DNA of 64,000 bases from Acheta domesticus. Lineage: Eukaryota; Arthropoda; Insecta; Orthoptera; Gryllidae. Shown piece after piece: positions 13,700 through 24,859 of the stretch; positions within the stretch are counted from its first letter, which is position 1, and each line of letters starts with the position of its first letter. The translations under genes were made by a program, and so were the position numbers. Location of the stretch: NCBI GenBank assembly GCA_031308135.1, contig JAHLJT010000631.1, positions 196,034,685-196,098,684 on the forward strand, given 5' to 3'. The notes beneath the pieces were generated by a model. That model was not told the origin of the DNA. It saw nothing but the letters and a program-made list of their open reading frames with translations, and searched no databases.

Positions 13700-14240
13700 G
13701 TACCGAAGAAGGTGGCTCAGAGCACGAACTGATGTCACTGCAGTACCTCTGATCACGAGGTAGTAGGTTCGAGTCACGACGGTGGCAGAATATTTTACAC
13801 TATCTAGATAGCTAGGGCACGTTCAGTCACTGTGTGGAGGTTAATTCCAGCGGCCAGCTGCTCTGGTCGGACGTTTTCCGTAGTTTCTCCGATCATCAGG
13901 TGAATGCCGGAGCAGTACCCTAACAAACGTACCACGGACCGCACGCTATCTTTCCTTCCTCCTCCTTACACTATCCTCCTCGTTACTTACACTAGCATGC
14001 ATTTCACTACCCCACATGCCAGGAGATCGGTCGGGAGCTTAGAGATTGTCCCGGCTGCGACGATGCCCCGCTGGCAAACCGGGTTGGAAGAAACCAGCTA
14101 GATCGGTACCGAATCTCACCATCTAGCGGGCAAAGATCACTGCCACCTTCCGAGGAAAAGAACATGCACCACACTTACGAGACTAATGACCTTAGCAGTT
14201 GACGCTCCCGGAGTCACTAATCAATCAACCAGCCAACCAT
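13700..14240 (+). mobile_element. tRNA-headed SINE-like element, copy 4 (near full length)
   Basis: This is one of the best copies. An A-box-like ggtggctcag lies at 13711-13720 and a B-box-like ggttcgagtca at 13766-13776, matching a tRNA-derived pol III promoter. The body follows with the ggaggttaattccagcgg module, ttctccgatcatcagg, the catgccaggagatcggtcgg word and the closing gttgacgctcccgg segment. The 3' end is an aatcaatcaacc tail at about 14,217-14,235. It faces copy 5 tail to tail across a 0.7-kb GC/G-rich segment. Confidence 0.85.
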
Positions 14241-14920
14241 TGCGCACACTGTCATTCTCTTTCCACTCCTCTCCCTCCTCCAGCGTTTGCTTGTCCCTCT
14301 GGCCGAGGGCCCCGTGGATACCCCCTCCCCGCAACACTGACAATAGCGCAGCGAAGAGAGAAAAGTCGCGCAGAGGGAGACGCGCTTGGCTGAAGCGCAG
14401 CTCGCACCTCCTGGCTACGCCTCTCCCGCTGACGAGGCGACGGCGGAGGCGGCGGCGGCGGAGCCCGCCCAGAAAGCGGGACGCGAAATAAAAAATCGAA
14501 ATAAAAAGTGCAGAGAAAAAAAATCCGCCCGAGGCGACGCCAGCGCTCCTGGCGGTCGATGAACGCGACGCGGAACGGAACGAGGAAACGCATGAAGAGG
14601 GGTGAGGCCGTGAAGGTGGGGAGGGGGAAGGGTGACGTTGGTGTGTGGGGGGAGGGGGGCACTCCGCTCACATCGCACCTTAGCTGAAGACGGAGAGAAC
14701 GGTGTGGGCGAAGGTGGGAAAAGAAAGTGACAAGATTGGAGAGAGGCGGGAGGCGAGGAGGATCGGGTTGAGGGGGGTGGGGAGGGACAGGAAGCTGAAG
14801 AGTGTGATACGAGTGGACAGAACTGGGAGAGCGGGGAAGTGGAGTCGGTAGGATGGATAGAAGGTAAAATAGCTGGGATGAATTGGGAGGGAAACAAGGG
14901 TGGCGCAAACAACAAGAACT
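14241..14920. other. GC-rich then G-rich segment between two SINE tails
   Basis: From 14,260 to 14,480 the sequence is CpG-rich, with a cgg/gga trinucleotide run near 14,436-14,463. From 14,590 to 14,910 it is G/A-rich with little C. Minus-strand frames (14252-14908 and others) are Pro/Ser/Leu/Arg-rich and overlap in several phases, so they are probably composition artefacts. Confidence 0.5.
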
Positions 14921-14924
14921 GTTA

Positions 14925-15390
14925 TTTGATTGATGATTTTCGGCGCGTCAACGGCAATGGCCATTGGATACGTTAATGCAGTAATTTTTCTATTCCGGGT
15001 GATGGCGGTCTCTCTCCACTGGATGGTGATATCCTGCGTCGAAATACACGTTGGCGTGCGGAGGATTCATACTCCAGGCATGGCCCCCAGTTGAGTACCT
15101 TTCCACCTCGGTGAAGCTCCAAGCTCTTAACTAGTCTTCTGGCATATGTGCCCGAGAATTGTAAGTGTGAGTGTGTGTGTGATGTGGGAGGACAAGGAAT
15201 GATCGCGCGTGGTCCGTGGCCCTTTTGTTAAGGTATTACTCTTACATTCTCCTGGTATTGATCGAAGGAACCCCGGAAAACTACTAACTAGAGCAGCCGG
15301 TAGCTGATAGCTTCTCCTAATAGGGGCTGAATTCGACGTAGCTGTGTAGGTAGGATGGAAAATCCACCACTGAACCCTAGAACCCTCCAG
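14925..15390 (-). mobile_element. SINE-like element, copy 5, interrupted
   Basis: Reverse-strand family landmarks include the gcgcgtcaac word near 14,943, a gatggcggt segment near 15,001, the ggtccgtggccc word near 15,210, and ggctgaattcgacgtagct near 15,326. The middle (about 15,040-15,150) does not match other copies well and may be a secondary insertion. The head is cut at 15,390, where a fold-back element starts. The MITE therefore either inserted into or replaced the tRNA head. Confidence 0.7.
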
Positions 15391-15649
15391 CTATACTGCG
15401 ATTTTTGTAGGAGGAGCTCTCAAGGCCACTCAAATCCCCTCTTCGCGATGGAATATGTCACGGCATTTGGCGTCTTTTCTCGGTCTTGCCGGTAGAAGTC
15501 GCATGATCGCAAGCACTGCTTCATACGGTCGCGATCGTGCGAAATCTAGCGGAACGACTGTGAATGACACGAAATGCCGTGACATATTCCATCGCGAAGA
15601 TGGGATTTGAGTGGCCTTGAGAGCTCTTCCTACAAAAATCGCAGTATAG
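15391..15649. mobile_element. Fold-back MITE with ~125-bp inverted arms
   Basis: The left arm starts ctatactgcgatttttgta, and the right arm ends with its exact reverse complement. The complementarity continues through gagctctcaaggccactcaa and gcgatggaatatgtcacggc with few mismatches, giving a nearly complete palindrome centred near 15,520. The outermost bases read TA-TACTGCG, consistent with a TA target site as used by the Tc1/mariner superfamily, but ta can also be part of the terminal repeat. There is no transposase, so it would be non-autonomous. The same termini occur at 36343-36519. Confidence 0.9.
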
Positions 15650-17879
15650 AGTCGCTGCAGAGCGACTTTGCTCTCTTTGAACTGTCATCCAGTAGCGGAG
15701 TTGGAGTTGAGGTGAATCGAAGGTGGTTCTAGGAAAGCAAAGGATGAGAAGTAGAAGGGTGCTCGAAAAATAAGAATTGTGAGAACTCAGAACGCGTTTT
15801 TCACAAACGAAAAAGACCAACTTCGGATTTTTTGTTCTAAATTGTAGTATTTAAGGTGGCATAGTTATATATTATAAACTAATTTATTAAGTATAAATAC
15901 GTTTATAATTGGAAAGTGTAAATAATTTTTTTTGCACATTTTTGATTATAACTAACGGTTTTATGCCAGCCTGGAAGGTACCTAACTGATTTGTTGATGA
16001 GATTAGACTTACTGTTGATTTCACTAATTTTGGAAAGCTAGAGAAACTTTAATGTTAGGCACTCTATGGGCGCTGTGTCGTCTTAGGTAGAAAAAATCTA
16101 TTACGCTTTTCAGAATGTTAAGTATGACTCATCAAATGGTGTCTTGTTAGTCTAATGGTATATTGTTAATTTAGGATTAATTTTTTTGATATAAGATTAA
16201 AAAGTTTTTGCAATATAATTCGAGTACAAGTTAAAAAAGAAGTGATGACCGTAACAAAATTTATGGTTTCCAAAATTACTCGAAGTCTCTTAATTATAAG
16301 CCACTATAATTTATAGAAAAGGAAGCAGGTGTTAGCTATCAATATTTTGTTTCAATTCTGCCAATAATTTCTATGTATTTTAAATTGAAACTGGTTAATA
16401 ATAAATGTGTTTGTGGTTGTACATGTTTAACATGTAGTTGAAGTAACAAGAGGTGCCATTTGTGGCATTTCGAGAACCTGAACCAATGACATGAAATTTA
16501 TATGGTTTATTTAATACACCTTGTATGTAATTATATAATTTTTCTCTAAATATATTACTTCTAAATCAAACCTTCCAAAAATTATTGGTAATTGTAACTG
16601 CAAAATGAATTCTTCTGACACAAATCAGGCAATATATTTGCTCAATAAACTGGAAAATTTGCAAAGCAATTACTCTTTATTTGTTATTAACTTTAACTAC
16701 TAACAGGACAGAAAATATCCTAATTTATTGAAGAAAATATAAATAATTTTAAAAAGAGGTTGTTACTGCTTCAATTACTCAATTTTGTAGGGAGAATGTC
16801 AACAGGTAATGAATTGTGCACAGAGTGTGGCTTGTACGGACAGACTGAGATAAGAGGATGACTGAATATGCATACCAGTTAAATGGATACTGCGATAGTG
16901 TCTAGAGATTTGTGATCTACTCTGTACGATGACAGTATTCATGATAAGAAATGTATTCACAAAATAGCCCAAGGCTACCTACCCCCGCGTAGGGCACCTT
17001 TGCATACTATATGATTGCTCTGTTACATCCAGTTTAATGGGCGAATAAATTAAAAGCTCTGAGATTGATACTGATAGCAAAATTATACATGGAAATACAA
17101 CTTTAATTGAAATTATTTAGATATTCAAATCCAATTAAGATATAAATGATGTTTTTGTAACAACTTCTAGAGGAGATTCAGCGGTAGATTGTTACAGCAA
17201 AGTCAAAGTATGTGTCTGTACCGAGATTTGTATTATTTGAGGGTCTGAACCATTAAATAAATAAAAGTATGAAAAGCATATTTTCCTCTACGTGGAAATA
17301 ATTGAAGAAAAATTACGCCAGAGGCAAAATATTGCAAGTTGATTAACAAGTCACGAAATGATGAAGATAATCGTAAATGCGATGAATGATTCATGAAGAC
17401 GTGCGACAGTGTTGTTGATCTTATATTCTCTGTAATGGAATAAGAGTACAATCAAGAACAGAAACTAAATCTCAGTAACAGAGGCAAAAGTACATTCTGA
17501 GAAATACCCTTAGAGACAAAAATGGCGCAGTGACAAAGGTGCAATCGGTACAGCGCTATCAAGAGTGTCTCAAACTTAAATTTGTAAAGTTACTTTAAAA
17601 AGACTATGAGCAACTACATCGACACAATTAGTGAAATACATTTCAGTTGAGGGAAGATTTAAGATGATGTTGGAAGCTGTAGTACCCGAAGATAGACTCG
17701 ACTGGTATAGAGGCAATATGGTTAGTCTTATATTCATCTGTACGTTGCAAGAGATAGGAGAAACAGCGACAGCGCCCAGAGGCTCCGTCTCAGATAGAGG
17801 CATATCCAGAGAGTCAACGACGGCGAAGATGGTACAGTAGCAACAGCGCAATCGAGTCGGCGCTGGCACACAGGGAAAG
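15650..17879. other. AT-rich intergenic DNA, nothing recognised
   Basis: About 2.2 kb with no transposon ends, no tandem repeats and no convincing coding frame. The minus-strand frame at 17576-18019 runs into the adjacent GC-rich segment and has no known domain. Confidence 0.5.
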
Positions 17880-18075
17880 ATCTGACGCGGCTGAGTAGGA
17901 CGGCAGCGGAGGCGACAGCGGCAGAAGTGGCGGCGGCGTTGGCGAAGAGGGAGATATCCGCGATGTAATAAGCGAGAACCGCGGAAACGCCCTAGGGCAA
18001 GCGCCTGCGCGAGCGACAAGCAAACAGCCCCCGCGAGGCGGCGGCGGCGCTAGACGCTGCGTTCGCAGACGCCCG
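17880..18075. other. CpG-rich island
   Basis: GC-rich sequence with ggcggcggcg-type trinucleotides and high CpG. It passes directly into the CCCA-type minisatellite on its right. Confidence 0.5.
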
Positions 18076-18770
18076 CCTGCCCATGCCCACCCGCCCAAAA
18101 GCTGCCTTCCCGTCCACCCTCCCACGCTCTTGCCCGCCCGTCCCGCTCACCAGCACCAGGCCGTCCATCCATGCATTCACCCACCCACTCACCCGCACAT
18201 CCTCCCACTCAACCACTCACCCACACCAAGCCGTCTACCCATCCCTTCATCCACCCACTCACCCGACCGCCCACCCGACCAATCCGTCCTCCCATCCATT
18301 CCCCCACCCACTCACCCACCTATCCACTCACCCAAAATCAACCTTCTCCTCTGCCCTCCCACTCTCTCACCTGAGCATCGGTCTTTTCACTCTCTCACAT
18401 CAATCTGTACACCTACCTATTCATCCATCCACCCTCTTACCCATACCAATCCTTCCACCCGTATATTCACCCACCCACGTACCCGATCTTTCACCCACCC
18501 GCTTACCCACACCAATCCGTCCACTTCCACTCCGCCACTGACCCATTTGCCCATTCACCCATCCACCCATCCATCGGCGGTACCTCCACCCTCCTGCACG
18601 TCAGCCCGCTCTTCAACTTACCCACTCACACTTACCAACTGACACACCCTCCCATTTAGTCACCCGCCCAACCAACTACCCTCCCACCCCACTCGCCCGT
18701 CTGTCCACTCAACCCCCGCTCATCCTTATCACCACTATCTCACCTACACACCCCTCCGACGCAGCCATTC
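18076..18770 (+). repeat. C-rich minisatellite, cacccac/ccatcc words
   Basis: About 700 bp of pyrimidine-rich sequence almost lacking G, made of tetranucleotide-like words (ccatccatt, cacccactcaccc). There is a looser higher-order unit, shown by the word ttacccacaccaatccgtcc and its variants recurring near 18,210, 18,440 and 18,500. Three overlapping plus-strand frames (18083-18541, 18130-18642, 18171-18374) are Pro/His/Thr/Ser-rich repeats in all phases, so none is a believable protein. Confidence 0.8.
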
Positions 18771-18774
18771 GCCC

Positions 18775-19250
18775 TTCCACCTATCCTTAGCACCAATTTC
18801 TAAGCTGCCGAGTGATCTTCTGAATAGTGTTTTACATGGTGTGTAATGGCGCGTGTGTGTATAAGGGTAGAGGATGCGATTCAGGAGATGAAAAGACCGC
18901 GCCCGATCCATGACTCTTTTGTTAAAGTACTGCTCCGGCATTCGCCTAGTGTTGATCGTGTAAACGAAGGAAAACTACCAATCAGAGCAGCGGGCTTCTA
19001 GAATTCTCCTCCAGACAGCGACTGAATTCGACCTAGCCATCTAGCAAGTGTCGAAAATACTGCCTCGTGACAGCGGCAATAGTGTAGCCATCGTGGCGGT
19101 AATTTTGACGATAGATAGGTCAAATTCAGCCACTGTCTGGAGGAGAATTATACAAAAATACCGCCAGCATCAGAACACGAATCTTAGAACCTCCCGGTCG
19201 GAGTCGGTGCAGTCACATCACTCGATACCATGAGCTACCTCAGCCGGTAA
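18775..19250 (-). mobile_element. SINE-like element, copy 6, with internal inversion
   Basis: Reverse-strand landmarks run from an acac-rich word near 18,840 through ccgcgcccgatcc, ggcattcgcctag and aattctcctccagacagcgactg to a tRNA-like head near 19,185-19,250 (ggtgcagtc, atgagctacctcagccgg). Inside it, 19001-19042 (minus orientation) and 19110-19149 (plus orientation) are the same family segment in opposite directions. The copy has therefore been rearranged and carries a hairpin with arms of about 40 bp. Confidence 0.75.
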
Positions 19251-19317
19251 AAAACGAACAAGGTGGAGTCAATATCGTGCTGGAAATGGAGACTCGCAAA
19301 AGATGATGACGACGGCG

Positions 19318-19760
19318 ATTGACTAGTGATTCCGGGCGCGTCAACTGCTAAGATTATTAGTCCTGTAAGTGTAGTATGTGTGTTTAGAGGGATGGCGGTG
19401 ATTTTCCACCGTTGGAAGGAGAGATTCGGCGCCAAACTACCGTCGGCTAAAGGGGTTTCCCCAACCAGGTATCTCCCACCGGTGGAGCAAGCTCTAATTT
19501 CTCGACCGGTCTCTTGTCATATGTGGTAGAGTATCGCATGAAAGTAATAGTGTGTATAAGTAAGAGCTAGGAAAGGACAAGAAATGAGAAGAAAATATCG
19601 CGTGAGATCCGTGGCCCGAATGTTAGGGCACTACTCCGGCACTCGCCTGGTATTGAACGGAGAAACCACGGAAAACCACCGATCAGAGTAGCCGGCTGCC
19701 AGAATTCTCCTCCAGACAGCGGCTTAATTTGACCTAGCTATTTTGCTGCCACCTAACGAC
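19318..19760 (-). mobile_element. SINE-like element, copy 7, 5' truncated
   Basis: The 3' end is well kept on the reverse strand: gattgactagtgattccggg and gcgtcaactgct near 19,318-19,350, gattcggcgccaaactaccg near 19,424, and ggtatctcccaccggtgg near 19,467. The body continues to aattctcctccagacagcgg near 19,700 and ends in the tagctat word near 19,735. The tRNA head is missing, so this is a 5' truncation or a break. It lies in the same orientation as copy 6, only ~65 bp away. Confidence 0.8.
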
Positions 19761-20010
19761 GGCGATAGTGCAGCGACGGCAGCGCCACCGCCGTGGCGAA
19801 GGCTTCTCCGGAGCGGCAGCTCCACACAATAAAGAAGGCGGCGGCGCCCCTCCCCCACTGTCTAATACCTCGCCCCGTCGCTTTGCGCGATATTACGATA
19901 TCCGTCTTCGTGAAATGGTATGCGAGCGCTGCCGCCAGCGGGCGGCAGAGGGCGTGGCAGGTTGCGTGGCGGAGCGGTGTTCATCGTCTTCTGGATCTCG
20001 GGATGATTTT
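19755..20010. other. CpG-rich island
   Basis: GC-rich sequence beginning with gacggcagcgccaccgccg and continuing with dense CpG. Two plus-strand frames overlap (19768-20016, 19793-20068) without known domains. Confidence 0.5.
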
Positions 20011-21115
20011 TTCTGATTTTTATGCCAGTTTTTTTTTCTGTAATTCAATTCTCGCGCGGCGAAAATGAAATTCTGTACTTCTCTGCATGGTCCCTGGGCT
20101 TTGCGCGTCGGAAATTTGAATGTCAGTGCGGGGGATATTTGAAATGTATTATTGAAGATGAGTTTGTGTTAGATTCCGTGGCTGATTTTATATTTCTGAT
20201 TATTGTGTTAGATTCTGTGGTTGGCGTATTATTATGTATTTAAAGGTTGAAATTAAGTTTTCATTGGAACACGTATAATAGACGCTACTAAACATTGGCT
20301 GTATGCTTCACCTCAATTTGCGAACATTGTGAAATGTATGAAGATATCAGCAGTGTGAGTTCCAACCTGCTGTTAATACGAAATACAAGTACAATACAGT
20401 CCAGACCCACAAATATTGAACTTCCTGGTGTTTTAGCGTTTGTAATTTTTAGATTCCCGATCGCCAATTTGTAGTCACAATGATAACGCTTTTTTGTCTC
20501 GGTTAAATAGCTGGATTACAGAACGCCACTGTCTTGATAAGAATTCTTTAATTGTAATTCTTAAGTTCTAATTGCTGGTTTCTTAGGTACAATTTAATAA
20601 ACTCTTTGTGATTGTCGAAGTAATATTTTAAATTGGTACTAAGAACTGTGCACGATCATTTTCCCTTCATTCTGTCCTTAGTTCCATCTGAAGTGATGAC
20701 AATTATATATTCTCCATCCATCGCCACATTTACCATCATTCCACATTCGTCACATTCACCATCTGCCTTCAAATATATAGAAACTAATAATATAAGTGTC
20801 TTTAAAAACTGTCGACACTGTGACAGTTTCGCAATAATGCGATTCTGCGGTAATTTTTTCCTTACTTTCATGTTATATATTTTATTATACAGTCAATTTA
20901 TTTGAACTGATATGTCCTTTTAATGCCCATAAATAAACGTAAATTTGTGGCAAAAGTGAGAAGGGCTCCCCTAAAAGACAATCGTATGTCCCACATTGCC
21001 CTACGATAAACTGCACACTGATTCGCGTTCACTAACACAGACGTAACAGTTGACTCTGCGCTAGAACCACACTCCTCGGCAGAGTGGCAAGTCAAATTAG
21101 CAGAGCGAAGATGAA
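20011..21115. other. AT-rich intergenic DNA
   Basis: Nothing recognised apart from a short direct repeat: tgtgttagattccgtggctg near 20,165 recurs as tgtgttagattctgtggttg about 41 bp later. Short frames here look like chance. Confidence 0.5.
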
Positions 21116-21119
21116 CACA

Positions 21120-21600
21120 ACGGCAACGTCATTACCCTTGGAACATTGCTTGTCGCCACCATCACCCCCCCCGCCCCTCCCAGATCGCCGCAATAATTGA
21201 TGCGTCATAATGCGGTCGTTGTGCGGGCGCAACAACTTAATTTTTTTAATATTTTTTCAATAGCGCGGGCCCCACCCGCCGGCCCGCGGGGAAGCACGGG
21301 GTGCGTTCGACCGATCGAAAAATTCATTTAAGCCGCTGGCGGCGCGCGGGAGAGGGGGGCGGCCCGCTTTAATCAAGCGGCGCACGGCTTCTCGACGCCG
21401 CGCCGCTAATGGATTCGCTAATGAAGCACTTGGACGCCCGCAAACAAACGCCGCCGCCGCCCGGCGGTCACTGCGCGAGGGCCGGCGAGGTCGCCCGAGG
21501 CCTGGTCAGCGGCGCTGGAAGAGCAGCCGGCTGCCGCCGCCGCTGCGGGGAAGACGATTGGCGGAGCCGAATTCGGGGATAAGTGCGTGGAAATGGTCGT
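21120..21600. other. CpG-rich island with AT core
   Basis: Two GC-rich segments flank an AT run (21238-21262). Notable words are ccaccggcggg-type G/C runs near 21,270-21,300 and a short palindrome around 21,367-21,383 (ccgctttaatcaagcgg). No exon is recognised. The alternating GC and TAAT-type words would suit a regulatory element, but that is speculation. Confidence 0.5.
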
Positions 21601-21645
21601 AAAAGTTATGCAGCTCGATTACGTACTGGGGAACTTCTTTTATGA
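21505..21645 (+). repeat. Direct duplication, copy A
   Basis: The segment from cggcgctggaagagcagccgg through gacgatt, gaattcggggataagtgcgt and gtaaaagttatgcagct to the word tactggggaact matches 21972-22100 in the same order, with moderate divergence. The upstream copy lies in the CpG island; the downstream copy lies in AT-rich DNA. Confidence 0.8.
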
Positions 21646-21971
21646 ATTTTACGCACTTCATACTTAACAACTGCATACGGAAGAAGTGTATATAGAACTC
21701 CTCTCAATCTATATCAAACTTTTGGTTCCACTTGCACCGCAACAATTCTAACAACGTAAATATCACAAGAACACGATCCAGTGATTTCCACAAATTTATG
21801 ACCATTACGTCAACAATATAAACAACAAATAATACTAAAAATCAGTTACTTTTTAACAAATGTGTTAACTTACGAATATAAACAGATGCATCTGAGAATA
21901 ATATAATATGTTTTTAATTTTTTTTAATATTCATTCTGCGCACGCCGGCGCGGTAACTGGACGTCTGGTCA

Positions 21972-22100
21972 TCGGCGCTGGTAGAGCAGCCGGCCGCCGC
22001 TGCGAAAAAGACGATTTGCGGGGCGGGATTCGGGAATAAGTGCGTAGAAGTGGATGTAAAAGTTATGCAGCTTGATTATGTACTCGGGAACTATCTTTTC
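21972..22100 (+). repeat. Direct duplication, copy B
   Basis: Words cggcgctggtagagcagccg, gattcgggaataagtgcgta and gtaaaagttatgcagcttga repeat the order seen at 21505-21645, about 467 bp upstream. Part of the GC-rich middle is shorter. It may be a local tandem duplication with later divergence, or two copies of one mobile element. The AT-rich sequence between the copies shows nothing else. Confidence 0.8.
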
Positions 22101-22639
22101 AACTTATTATCCAACTCCATGCGAAATATATATTTACTATTCCGTTGCGGGTTCACGGGTTTTGGACCGCAATGGAATTGTCTACAGAAAATGGTAATGA
22201 AATACAGCAGATATATATTTACTGAAATATTTACGGTATATTTACGAAATTCTCTCTTTGTTTCCTCTCTCACTTTGTCCACCATAATTTTCATATATGG
22301 CCAGGGTCTGAATTCAGTTTCTCAGCCGTGAGTAGTTTCCGTACTGACTACTATGTCATCTGGCGACAGGAAGTGCAAATGGTCAACATATGGCGTGAAG
22401 CGTAATGACAGAGTGTGGATATCTGAGAAACGTGAGCGATGTCCTCACCGCGAGGCTAACAATACATGTTGAGAAACTAAGTTACCAATTCCTGAAAAGG
22501 GGAATATTTCATACTTTTATCAAATTAAATGTTATAAATAATACATGCTCAATTATCAAGTGAAGAGAGGTTCCACACCCCAAGTAATTCAATTATTTAG
22601 ATAAATGATCGTGAATTCGAGAAGCACTCCTCTCCTGCT

Positions 22640-22735
22640 CGGTTTGTCCACCAGAATTTCATTTGATCAGAATTTGAAACTCGCTTCTCACACGTGAGAA
22701 GTTAGCTCTCTGACCACTGTGCTTTCTAGCGGAAG
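22640..22735 (-). mobile_element. Degraded tRNA-like SINE head
   Basis: The reverse strand reads cagtggtcagagagcta (A-box-like), then an arm cttctcacgtgtgagaag, then gagtttcaaattc (weak B-box-like). This has the spacing of a tRNA-derived SINE head. It is too degraded for a functional tRNA: no paired acceptor stem is seen. It differs from the main SINE family of the window. Confidence 0.45.
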
Positions 22736-23389
22736 TCAGTTCTAATGATGTGTGTAGAGTGTAGGGCGGAAGGCGTGCAGAGTGCACAGGTCAAGTAAAC
22801 ATTGTCGGCGAAGCCACAGCAAGACCATCAAGACGAAGACAAAGTCGGAAATTGTGATTCAGCATTCTGAAAAGAGAATTATTTTATCCAAATATTTATT
22901 ATGTGAAAATAGAAGGGAATACCTGTTTGGTTCTCTGTACAGTTTAATTTCACAGCTAAAATGTGTGTCAAATTAGATATGAACGACACTAGTCCATTTT
23001 GTCTGCCAAACAGGGCTATGCCAAGGTAACGTGGGCCCTTGTGCATAGTTGTGTTTGCTGCCCCCATGTTCTAATGTTTTGAGTTTTGTTACATAGATTT
23101 TATTTAGTTTCTACAGACTTTTGACTGTGAAGTCGAGTGGCGACTTCAGGATTTCCGCATGAGTAATCTATATTATACGAAGTTGTTGAAATCCAAAATT
23201 GTATTACTTATACTTATGTATTTGTATGTTTATTTTTTAGATCCATAATTTAACACCAAAATAGATTTTTATATTTGTAAACGCTACAGTAAACTTGTTT
23301 CGTTGAAACTTAAAAAATGTAAAAATAATGGGGATAGTATTTAAAAAATGCCTACATTTTTGCCATCCTTTCACAAATGCCGCCCTTGC

Positions 23390-23720
23390 GTGGTGCGCCG
23401 CTTGCACCAGGGTTGGCGCGGCGCTGCCCTTAGAATTTCCTCATGTTACCAGAATTTGAAATCCTATTCCTAGACATGGGAGTCTTGTGCACTGACCCCC
23501 GCCTAGCAGCGGCGTGCGAACGGTGTGCTTAGGGCGTAGGGTCGCAGGTCTTGGGAACGTGGATGGTGGCGCCACCGCAAGGCCAACAGGACGGGGACTC
23601 CGGTGCGGAGAGGCGGGTGGCGGGGCGGGGAAGAGTGGCGACTCGTGGAGGGGGGCGGGCGAGCGGAGGCATGCCGACCAACCGCAGATGTCCGCCATGA
23701 CGCTCCAAACGGCAGCGGCT
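23390..23720. other. CpG-rich island with tRNA-like remnant
   Basis: GC-rich sequence, with a tRNA-like stretch on the reverse strand at about 23,446-23,500 (ggtcagtgcacaagactccc, then a weak gatttcaaattct B-box-like word). Beyond it lies CpG-rich DNA with overlapping Arg/Pro/Gly-rich frames on both strands. No gene is recognised. Confidence 0.4.
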
Positions 23721-24859
23721 AACTTCTGGGTGGCCGCGAGGGTGCAATATTGTCCCTTGTCTGTGTTGGTCGGGTGTCCTGCATGAGAAAGAACGGGTTT
23801 AAAAAGGGCTCAAGAGGGGAAGCAACGGCTAGTCGTGGTAGAAGCTGATTCTCGGGAAGATGGAAAATACTCGAAAAATGTAAGAGCTCAGATAAAATGT
23901 GATACTCTAAAAGTATCTTCAGCGCAACATCATCGGCACAATTCGATGAAAGAATGTTGCTTATGACAATTTGCTGAATAATACTTGGAGGCACAAAGCA
24001 ATTAATTTTTAACGGTCTGTCGACATTTTCTGATGGTCCATAACCTCCAGAAAGTTGTCCTTACGGCAAATAAATGTGTTGGGCATAGTGATTATTTTGA
24101 AGAGAAAATTCACTTTGTTTGGATACAATTGAAGAAAAAAATAAATTTATTAATTTTTGAATGTATTAATAACAGCAAACTATACTACTGTGCAGATCGT
24201 CACAGCGGATACATCCAACTTTATTCAGGAAAATACATGAAAATAGAAAAAAAAGTTCTTGTAAACTGTCATTTACTTTATTTGCTTTAAAAAAGTAATA
24301 CAATTACGTATCGAATTAAAAAACGTATTTCCAACTGAGTCTGTTCTTTACATCCGTTCCTGCCCTTTACTATATTTCCTTTTGTTTCTTAGTATTGCGT
24401 ATAAATATATTCTTCAGACGCTTTTTCATTATACTGCTTCTTTTCAACTTGGAAAAACAGCGAATCCTTTTCCCAGATTTAAATGACGTTACTCAAAAGA
24501 TCTATTACATCCTCCATAGTTAACTCCATAGTATTTATTATTTATTTTATAAATTTCATATATTATGTACTATTTATAACCAATGTTTATTTTTATCATT
24601 GTCTTATCACAATCAAAAATAGCTATGTCAGTAGTATGTTAGAGGTTACTATTTAAGTTTCTCTTCATATTCTTTTTAATGTAATATAATGTTCGCACAC
24701 TTGAAAGACAAATATTTTGTCGAACAAGTATTAATAAATATATTTAAAAAGATCCAACTGACAAATATAATGTTCAAAAATTGAGTTTCTTCTGTGTTGA
24801 ACGGTAACCAAAAATGTTTGATTATCTACAAGTCTTAATCTGAATATAATGGCTTCCTC
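23721..24859. other. AT-rich intergenic DNA, nothing recognised
   Basis: No repeat family, transposon end or plausible coding region was found. The short frame at 24033-24290 has no recognised domain. Confidence 0.5.

Noticed and set aside
18083..18642. Pro/His/Thr/Ser-rich plus-strand frames resembling mucin repeats
   Set aside because: All three phases are open and similar because the C-rich minisatellite lacks stop codons.
18076..18770. CRISPR-like or telomere-like array
   Set aside because: Words are irregular, there are no unique spacers, and the repeat is not a telomere unit; it is a degenerate minisatellite.
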